DNA of 64,000 nt from Streptomyces sp. CC228A (GTDB lineage: Bacteria > Actinomycetota > Actinomycetes > Streptomycetales > Streptomycetaceae). The translations under genes were made by a program, and so were the position numbers. The notes below the pieces were generated by a model. That model saw nothing but the letters and a program-made list of their open reading frames with translations, ran no database searches and was not told the DNA's origin. Positions 58,070-64,000 of the stretch are shown in pieces; positions within the stretch are counted from its first letter, which is position 1; every line of letters starts with the position of its first letter. Location of the stretch: the NCBI RefSeq assembly GCF_021390935.1, contig NZ_JAJPUI010000003.1, forward strand, positions 310,001 through 374,000. The letters are read 5' to 3'.

Positions 58070-59080
58070 CTACGCGGCGGAACCGTTGATGCGGACCGTC
58101 TCGCCGGAGGCGGCCGACTCCAGGACCGCCGCCGCGACCTCCACGGTGCGCAGGCCCTGCCGCAGCGTGCAGATGTCGTCGGACTTGCCCAGGACGGCGT
58201 CCCGGAACAGCTCGTGCTCGACCAGCAGCGGCTCGCGCTTCGGGATGGCGTAGCGGATCATGTCGCCTTCCGAGACGCCGCGGAAGGCGCGCAGGGCCTC
58301 CCACTCCGTGGTGACGGCGGCGTTGGAGTGGAAGGTGAGGTCGGCGGTGAGCGTGTCGGCGATGAAGCAGCCCCGCTCGCCGGTGACCGAGGTGAACCGC
58401 TCCTTCAGCGGGCTCAGCCAGTTCACGAGGTGGCTGGCCATCGTGCCGTCGGAGAGCTTGCCGACGGCCGACACCATGTCCTCGTGGGGGCGGCCCGACT
58501 TGGAGACGGTGTGCGCGGCGATCGATGTGTACGTCTGGCCGGTGACCCAGCCGGTGAGGTCGATGTCGTGGGTCGCGAGGTCCTTGACCACGCCGACGTC
58601 GGCGATGCGGTGCGGGAACGGGCCCTGGCGGCGGGTGACGACCTGGTAGACGTCGCCCAGCTCGCCCGCTTCGAGGCGGGCCCGCAGGGACCGCAGCGCC
58701 GGGTTGCAGCGCTCGATGTGGCCGACGCCCGCGACCAGCCCGCGCGACTCGAACGCCTCGACCAGGCGGCGGGCGCCCTCGACGGTGTCCGCGACCGGCT
58801 TCTCGATCAGCGCGCACACGCCGGCCTCGGCCAGCTTCAGGCCGACCTCCTCGTGGAGGGCGGTGGGGCAGGCGACCACGGTGTAGTCGACGCCGAGGGC
58901 GATGAGCTCCTCGACGGTGGCGAGGACGGGCGCGCCCTGCGCCCAGCCGTTCTTGTCGCCCATCGGGTCGACGACGCCGACGAGCTGGACGTTCTCCAGT
59001 CCGGCGAGGACGCGGGCGTGGTGGCGGCCCATGGAGCCGAGGCCGACGAGCCCGGCGCGCAGCGCTCCCTTGGCGGTCAC
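58070..59080 (-). CDS. Gfo/Idh/MocA oxidoreductase (UDP-sugar 3-dehydrogenase-like)
   Basis: Protein of 336 residues. N-terminal NAD fold RAGLVGLGSMGRHHARVLAG (8-27), then ALIEKPVADTVEGA with the catalytic-region EKP lysine near 95, and KDLATHDIDLTGW with the His/Asp pair near 168. It fits the WbpB/WlbA/GnnA type that oxidises C3 of UDP-GlcNAc or its uronate before amination. GTG 59080 overlaps the DegT stop (GTGA). Partner of the adjacent aminotransferase. Confidence 0.87.
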   Translation of the reverse strand: MTAKGALRAGLVGLGSMGRHHARVLAGLENVQLVGVVDPMGDKNGWAQGAPVLATVEELIALGVDYTVVACPTALHEEVGLKLAEAGVCALIEKPVADTVEGARRLVEAFESRGLVAGVGHIERCNPALRSLRARLEAGELGDVYQVVTRRQGPFPHRIADVGVVKDLATHDIDLTGWVTGQTYTSIAAHTVSKSGRPHEDMVSAVGKLSDGTMASHLVNWLSPLKERFTSVTGERGCFIADTLTADLTFHSNAAVTTEWEALRAFRGVSEGDMIRYAIPKREPLLVEHELFRDAVLGKSDDICTLRQGLRTVEVAAAVLESAASGETVRINGSAA

Positions 59081-60195
59081 AGGCCCTCCCCCAGCGCGTT
59101 GACGGCGGTGACGATCCGCTCCAGCTCGCCCTGGGTCAGGGAGGGGTGCACCGGCAGGGAGACGACCTCAGCGGCGGCCTTGTCCGTCTCGGGCAGGTCC
59201 CAGGTGCGCCCGGCCTTCTGGTCCGGCTCCCAGTAGGGCTTCAGGCGGTGGATCGGCGTCGGGTAGTACACGGCGTTGCCGACCCCGGCCTCGGTGAGCT
59301 TGGCCATGGCGGCGTCGCGGTCGCCGCGGATCCGGACCGTGTACTGGTGGTAGATGTGGCGCGCGCCTTCCGCGACGACGGGCGTCACGACGGCGGGCGC
59401 GGTGATGTGCTCCGACAGGTACGCGGCGTTGGCGATGCGCTGCTCGGTCCACGCGGGCAGCTTGCCCAGCTGGACGCGGCCGATGGCTGCGGAGACGTCG
59501 GTCATCCGCACGTTGGCGCCGACGATCTCGTTGGCGTAGCGCTGCTCCATGCCCTGGTTGCGCAGCAGGCGCAGGGTGCGGGCGGTCTCGGCGTCCGCCG
59601 TGGTGATCATGCCGCCCTCGAGGGAGTGCATGTTCTTCGTCGGGTAGAAGCTGAAGGTGCCGCCCGAGCCGAACGCGCCGACCGGAGTGCCGTGGAGCGC
59701 CGCGGCGTGGGCCTGGCAGGCGTCCTCGACGACGGCCAGCTTGTGCTTGTCCGCGATGGCCATGATCTTGTCCATCGCGGCCGGGTGGCCGTACAGGTGG
59801 ACCGGCATGATGGCGGCCGTGCGCGGGGTGATGGCGGCCTCGACTGCCGCCGGGTCCAGGCAGAACGTGCCCGGCTCGATGTCGGCGAAGACGACGTCCG
59901 CGCCGACGAGGCGTACGGCGTTGCCGGAGGCCGCGAAGGAGAACGAGGGCACGATGACCTCGTCGCCCGGGCCGATGCCCAGGGCCATCAGCAGCAGGTG
60001 CAGGGCGGACGTGCCGGAGTTGACGGCCACGCAGTGGCGCCCGTCGACCAGTCCGGAGAACTCCTCCTCGAACGCGGCCACCTCGGGGCCCTGTACGACG
60101 CGACCGCTGCGCAGTACGCGTACCGCGGCCTCGATCTCCTCTTCAGCGATCACCGGACGGGCAGCCGCGATGGGCTGCTCGTTGACGCTCGGCAT
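59077..60195 (-). CDS. DegT/DnrJ/EryC1 aminotransferase
   Basis: PLP-dependent sugar aminotransferase of 372 residues. The PLP lysine is in SFYPTKNMHSLEGGM near 185; other marks are VNSGTSALHLLLMALGIGPGDEVIVPS, VEDACQAH near 158 and the end YYPTPIHRLKPY. This is the WbpE/WlbC-like group that aminates C3 of a 3-keto nucleotide sugar made by the neighbouring MocA enzyme. ATG 60195, though the frame is open to 60279. First gene of the operon DegT - MocA - GT2 - dehydrogenase, with overlapping stops and starts. Confidence 0.9.
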   Translation of the reverse strand: MPSVNEQPIAAARPVIAEEEIEAAVRVLRSGRVVQGPEVAAFEEEFSGLVDGRHCVAVNSGTSALHLLLMALGIGPGDEVIVPSFSFAASGNAVRLVGADVVFADIEPGTFCLDPAAVEAAITPRTAAIMPVHLYGHPAAMDKIMAIADKHKLAVVEDACQAHAAALHGTPVGAFGSGGTFSFYPTKNMHSLEGGMITTADAETARTLRLLRNQGMEQRYANEIVGANVRMTDVSAAIGRVQLGKLPAWTEQRIANAAYLSEHITAPAVVTPVVAEGARHIYHQYTVRIRGDRDAAMAKLTEAGVGNAVYYPTPIHRLKPYWEPDQKAGRTWDLPETDKAAAEVVSLPVHPSLTQGELERIVTAVNALGEGL

Positions 60196-60585
60196 GTGCG
60201 TCCTCCTTGGACACCGTAAGAACTCCATGTGAAGGGGTCCGGGGTGTGCGGACGTTGTCGGGCGCCCAGTGAACCCCAACGGCGCGATGCCGACGCCCCG
60301 GCCGCTCAGGGCTGGGACGGGTCCGGCCCGGAACCGAGTCGGCCACCGTTCGCCTGCGCCCGTGGGTGCTGCGTCTCGGAGTCGACGGGCGTCACATTAT
60401 CAGGTACGACTCCGCCCAATTCCGGACGGTTAAGGCCCTGGATGATTCGATTCCGAAACAATGCCCGTGTCCCGCCGCCGGACAATCAGCAGCGGGACAC
60501 GGACGGTTGCGCAAACGGGACCGGATCACCCCGGCAGCACCCTCGCGGGCACGGCCGGTTCCGGGTGGGCCACCCTACCGGCCCC
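60196..60585. promoter_or_regulatory. Upstream region of the nucleotide-sugar operon
   Basis: 390 bases between rne stop and the DegT gene, AT-richer at 60390-60460 than anything nearby. On the minus strand a GATAAT box (60401-60396) lies about 200 bases before the DegT start, with GGAATT 16 bases upstream of it. No gene seen. Confidence 0.4.
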
Positions 60586-63500
60586 TCAGTCCTCCGCGGC
60601 CGCGGTCCCCGTGTCGGCCGCCCCGGCCGGGGCGGCCTTCTTCGCCGCGGCCTTCTTGGCGGGCGCCTTCTTCGCGGGCGCCTTCTTGGCAGCGGTCTTC
60701 TTGGCGGTGGTCGTCGACGCCGCGGCCTTCTTGGTGGTGGCCTTCTTCGCGGTCGTCTTCTTCGCCGCGGTCTTCTCGGCCGCGGCCTTCTTGGCCGTGG
60801 TCTTCGCCACTGCCGCCTTCTTCGCCGCGGTCTTCTTGGCGGGGGCCTTGCGGGCCGTCGCCTTCTTGGCCGGGGCCTCGGCCTCGGGGGCCTCCGGCGC
60901 GGAGTCCTCGGCGGGCGCCGCGGTGCGGGGCATCACGACGACCGCGGCCTCCTCGGCGCCCGACGGGGAGCCGGCCGGGGCGGTCACCTTGCGGACCACG
61001 CGGCGGCGCGGCCGTGCCGGGGCCGCCGCGGGGGCGGGCTCCTCCACGGCTGCGGGCGCCTCGGCGGCCGGGGCCTCAGGCTCCGGCTCGGCGGCGGGCT
61101 CCGGCCGCGGGGCGGTCACGACGGGCTCGACGACGGCTTCGGCCGCCTTCGGGGACCCCGCCGGAGCGGTGGCCTTGCGGGTCGCGCGGCGACGGGCGCG
61201 GCCGCGCGGCGCCTCCTCGGCGGCCGGCGCCTCGGACGCGGGCACCACGGGCGCCTCGGGCACCACGGGCGTCTCGGCGGTCAGCGGTGTCTCCACCACC
61301 GGCGCCGCGGCCTCCGCCTCGGGGGCGGCCGGCGCCTCGGGGCGGGCTCCGCCTGGGCGGCGGGCCGGGGCTCCGGTGCCGGCTCCACGGCGGGCGCGGG
61401 CTCGGCGAACGGCTTCGGCGCACCCGCGGGGCGGCCGCGCGGCGGGCACGGCGGCGGCCTCGGCCGCGCGCGACGGCGGCCTCGGCCTCCGCGGCGCTGG
61501 AGTACAGCTCCTCGTCCGGGGCGAACTCCGCGGGGGCTCGGGCGCCACCGCAGGTGCGGCCGGCTCGGCCTCCGCCACCGGCGCCTCCACCGCGGCCTCG
61601 GGCTGCTCGGCGCCGCCGCGGCCGCGCTTGCGCGCCCGCTTGCCGCCACCGCCACCGCCGCCGGCCGTGGTCGGCTGCTCCATGTGGACGATGACGCCGC
61701 GGCCGTTGCAGTGGACGCAGGTCTCGGAGAACGACTCCAGCAGGCCCTGGCCGACCCGCTTGCGGGTCATCTGGACCAGGCCCAGCGACGTGACCTCCGC
61801 GACCTGGTGCTTGGTCCGGTCCCGGCCCAGGCACTCCAGCAGCCGCCGCAGCACCAGGTCCCGGTTGGACTCCAGCACCATGTCGATGAAGTCGATGACG
61901 ACGATGCCGCCCAGGTCGCGCAGCCGGAGCTGGCGCACGATCTCCTCGGCCGCCTCCAGGTTGTTCCTGGTGACGGTCTCCTCCAGGTTGCCGCCCTGGC
62001 CGGTGAACTTGCCGGTGTTGACGTCGACGACGACCATCGCCTCGGTCTTGTCGATCACCAGCGAGCCGCCGGACGGCAGCCAGACCTTGCGGTCCAGCGC
62101 CTTCATGAGCTGCTCGTCGATCCGGTACGTGGCGAAGACGTCGACCTCGGACGTCCAGCGCTGCAGCCGGTCGGCCAGATCGGGCGCGACGTGCGACACG
62201 TACCCGTGGATGGTCTCCCACGCCTCGTCGCCGCTGACGATGACCTTCGAGAAGTCCTCGTTGAAGATGTCGCGGACGACGCGGACCGTCATGTCGGGCT
62301 CGCCGTACAGCAGCGTCGGCGCGTTGCCGTTCTTGGCCTTCTTCTGGATGTCCTCCCACTGCGCCTGCAGACGCTCGACGTCGCGGCGCAGCTCGTCCTC
62401 GCTCGCGCCCTCGGCGGCGGTGCGGACGATGACGCCCGCGTCCTCGGGGACGATCTTCTTGAGGATGGTCTTCAGCCGGGCGCGCTCGGTGTCGGGCAGC
62501 TTGCGGCTGATGCCGGTCATGGAGCCCTCGGGCACGTACACGAGGTAGCGGCCCGGCAGGGACACCTGGCTGGTGAGGCGGGCGCCCTTGTGGCCGATGG
62601 GGTCCTTCGTCACCTGGACGAGGACGGGCTGCCCGGACTTCAGGGCGCTCTCGATACGGCGCGGGCCGTTGGCGAGGCCGAGCGCCTCGAAGTTCACCTC
62701 GCCGGCGTACAGGACGGCGTTGCGGCCCTTGCCGATGTCGACGAAGGCGGCCTCCATGGACGGCAGGACGTTCTGGACCTTGCCCAGGTAGACGTTGCCG
62801 ACGTAGGAGGTGGTCTGCTCCTTGTTGACGTAGTGCTCGACGAGCACGTTGTCTTCCAGGACGCCGATCTGGGTGCGGTCGCCGTTCTGGCGGACGACCA
62901 TGACGCGCTCGACGGCCTCGCGGCGGGCCAGGAACTCCGCCTCGGTGATGATCGGGACCCGGCGGCGGCCCTGCTCGCGGCCCTCGCGGCGGCGCTGCTT
63001 CTTGGCCTCCAGGCGGGTGGAGCCCTTGATGGACTGGACCTCGTCGGAGGGCTCGGTGCTCCTGTCCCGGGCGGGGCGGGGCTCGCGCACCTTGACGACG
63101 GTGCGGACGCCGTCCTCCTCCGGGGCCTCGCCCTCGCCGGCGGGCTCGCCGCTGCGGCGACGGCGGCGGCGACGGCGACGGGAGCTGCTGGTGCCGGCGG
63201 CGGCGGGGGTGGACTCGCCCTCGGCGGTCTCCTCCTGCTCGTCCTCCTCGGCCTCGTCCGCGTCGTACTCCTGCTCCTGGCCCTCCGCGCCGTCGGCGGT
63301 GTCCTCGGCGTCCTCGGCGTCGGCGGCCTCACCGCGGCGACGGCGACGGCCACCGCGGCGGCGGCGGCGCGACGGGCGCTCGTCGAAGTCCCCGGCCTCC
63401 GCTTCGGCCTCCTCGGCGTCCGCCTCGGCCTCGGCCTCGGTGCCGGGCTCGTCCTCGGCGGCTACGGGCTCGGCGGCGCGGGCGGGCTCGGCGGCCTCCC

Positions 63501-64000
63501 CGCGGCGGCGACGGCGGCGGCGGCCGGTCTCGGGCCGCTCGGCCGCGGGCTCGGCGACGACCGTCTCGGCCTCGACCTCGGCCTCGGTGTCCTCCTCGGC
63601 GGACTCGGCGGCGGCCGCCTCGGCAGCGGCGGCGGCAGCGGCCGTCTCGGGCGTCTGGAACATCGGCTCGGTGAAGACGGGCGCCTGGAACACCGGCACG
63701 GCGGGCCGCGCGGCGCGGCGGGAGCGGTCCGACTCCGAGCCCTTCTCCGCCTCGGTGGTGAACTGCGGCGTGGACACCCGGCGGCGGGTGCGGCCGCGGG
63801 TGGCGGCCTGCTCGGCCGCGGCGACGTCGGCTCCGGCGGTACCGGTGGTGATCTGCGCGACCGTGTCGGCGGGCAGGCTCTCGCCTCCCTCGGCGGCGGC
63901 CTCCTCGTCCTCCTTGGCCTCCGCGGGGGCGGCGGCGGGCGCGGTGGTCTTGCGGGTCGCGCGGCGACGCGTACGGGCAGGCGGCGCGGCCTCCGCCGGA
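60586..64000 (-). CDS. rne: Ribonuclease E/G (5' end outside window)
   Basis: Streptomycete RNase E-type endonuclease; the coding frame is open from 63999 to 60586 and begins beyond the window. An acidic/Arg-rich N-terminal extension (63999-63000) precedes the catalytic core: S1 domain (YVGNVYLGKVQNVLPSMEAA), VVVDVNTGKFTG, DFIDMV metal acids, and the CVHCNGRG zinc link near 61700. The tail is Ala/Glu/Pro-rich and ends in many KKTAAKK/AKKAP repeats. Between about 61345 and 61545 the sense passes through all three frames by three missing bases (61532-61536, about 61425-61440, 61339-61342), so about 65 residues read wrongly but the frame is restored. An internal GTG at 63777 is not the start. 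Confidence 0.9.
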   Translation of the reverse strand, partial: PAEAAPPARTRRRATRKTTAPAAAPAEAKEDEEAAAEGGESLPADTVAQITTGTAGADVAAAEQAATRGRTRRRVSTPQFTTEAEKGSESDRSRRAARPAVPVFQAPVFTEPMFQTPETAAAAAAAEAAAAESAEEDTEAEVEAETVVAEPAAERPETGRRRRRRRGEAAEPARAAEPVAAEDEPGTEAEAEADAEEAEAEAGDFDERPSRRRRRGGRRRRRGEAADAEDAEDTADGAEGQEQEYDADEAEEDEQEETAEGESTPAAAGTSSSRRRRRRRRRSGEPAGEGEAPEEDGVRTVVKVREPRPARDRSTEPSDEVQSIKGSTRLEAKKQRRREGREQGRRRVPIITEAEFLARREAVERVMVVRQNGDRTQIGVLEDNVLVEHYVNKEQTTSYVGNVYLGKVQNVLPSMEAAFVDIGKGRNAVLYAGEVNFEALGLANGPRRIESALKSGQPVLVQVTKDPIGHKGARLTSQVSLPGRYLVYVPEGSMTGISRKLPDTERARLKTILKKIVPEDAGVIVRTAAEGASEDELRRDVERLQAQWEDIQKKAKNGNAPTLLYGEPDMTVRVVRDIFNEDFSKVIVSGDEAWETIHGYVSHVAPDLADRLQRWTSEVDVFATYRIDEQLMKALDRKVWLPSGGSLVIDKTEAMVVVDVNTGKFTGQGGNLEETVTRNNLEAAEEIVRQLRLRDLGGIVVIDFIDMVLESNRDLVLRRLLECLGRDRTKHQVAEVTSLGLVQMTRKRVGQGLLESFSETCVHCNGRGVIVHMEQPTTAGGGGGGGKRARKRGRGGAEQPEAAVEAPVAEAEPAAPAVAPEPPRSSPRTRSCTPAPRRPRPPSRAAEAAAVPAARPPRGCAEAVRRARARRGAGTGAPARRPGGARPEAPAAPEAEAAAPVVETPLTAETPVVPEAPVVPASEAPAAEEAPRGRARRRATRKATAPAGSPKAAEAVVEPVVTAPRPEPAAEPEPEAPAAEAPAAVEEPAPAAAPARPRRRVVRKVTAPAGSPSGAEEAAVVVMPRTAAPAEDSAPEAPEAEAPAKKATARKAPAKKTAAKKAAVAKTTAKKAAAEKTAAKKTTAKKATTKKAAASTTTAKKTAAKKAPAKKAPAKKAAAKKAAPAGAADTGTAAAED

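Noticed and set aside
39241..60195. Antibiotic biosynthetic cluster
   Set aside because: No polyketide, peptide synthetase or terpene genes; the content fits cell-surface polymer synthesis.

Overview
The window is a chromosomal segment of a high-GC actinomycete, almost certainly a Streptomyces. Third codon positions are nearly all G or C, starts are often GTG, TANNNT -10 boxes lie 6-8 nt in front of several starts (leaderless transcripts), and the housekeeping order hemW - fadD-like - lepA - rpsT - holA - comEC/comEA - degV - leuS - gpgP-like - rsfS - LCP - nadD - proA - proB - obg - rpmA - rplU - rne is the usual streptomycete backbone.

Layout. 66-3992: frameshifted metallo-beta-lactamase-fold gene, DUF3097 gene, an intact IS982-family insertion sequence, then hemW, whose stop codon lies at the IS edge. 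4620-16158: acyl-CoA synthetase, lepA, rpsT, holA, a PPOX oxidoreductase and the comEA-comEC pair, with GC-rich repeat-filled spacers. 16304-21295: degV, a membrane-anchored coiled-coil protein, and leuS behind a short Leu-rich leader peptide and attenuator hairpin. 21543-24594: a two-gene electron-transfer unit (di-haem-type membrane protein plus NuoF/ferredoxin fusion). 24651-26809: two identical tRNA-Ala(GGC) genes flanking a GT87 mannosyltransferase and two tiny zinc-ribbon genes. 26960-38713: nadD-LCP-rsfS-phosphatase operon, M48 peptidase, two related membrane proteins, proA and proB.

38714-60195 is a cell-surface polymer locus broken into blocks by obg-rpmA-rplU. It holds a TagF-like polymerase, a Bcs1-like CDP-ribitol synthase, two GT4 enzymes, a further glycosyltransferase, a TarS-like GT2 enzyme, galU, a secreted protein, and four genes (dehydrogenase, Gfo/Idh/MocA oxidoreductase, DegT aminotransferase, hexapeptide N-acetyltransferase) that together match the known route to UDP-2,3-diacetamido-2,3-dideoxy-glucuronate. 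The inferred product is a glycosylated poly(ribitol phosphate)-type wall polymer carrying a diacetamido-uronate sugar. The window ends inside rne (RNase E/G), whose N terminus lies beyond base 64000.

Caution on sequence quality: eleven single-base indels, nearly all in G or C runs, break or shift genes here, including essential holA and the rne tail. They look like sequencing errors rather than gene decay. No CRISPR array, rRNA or prophage was seen.
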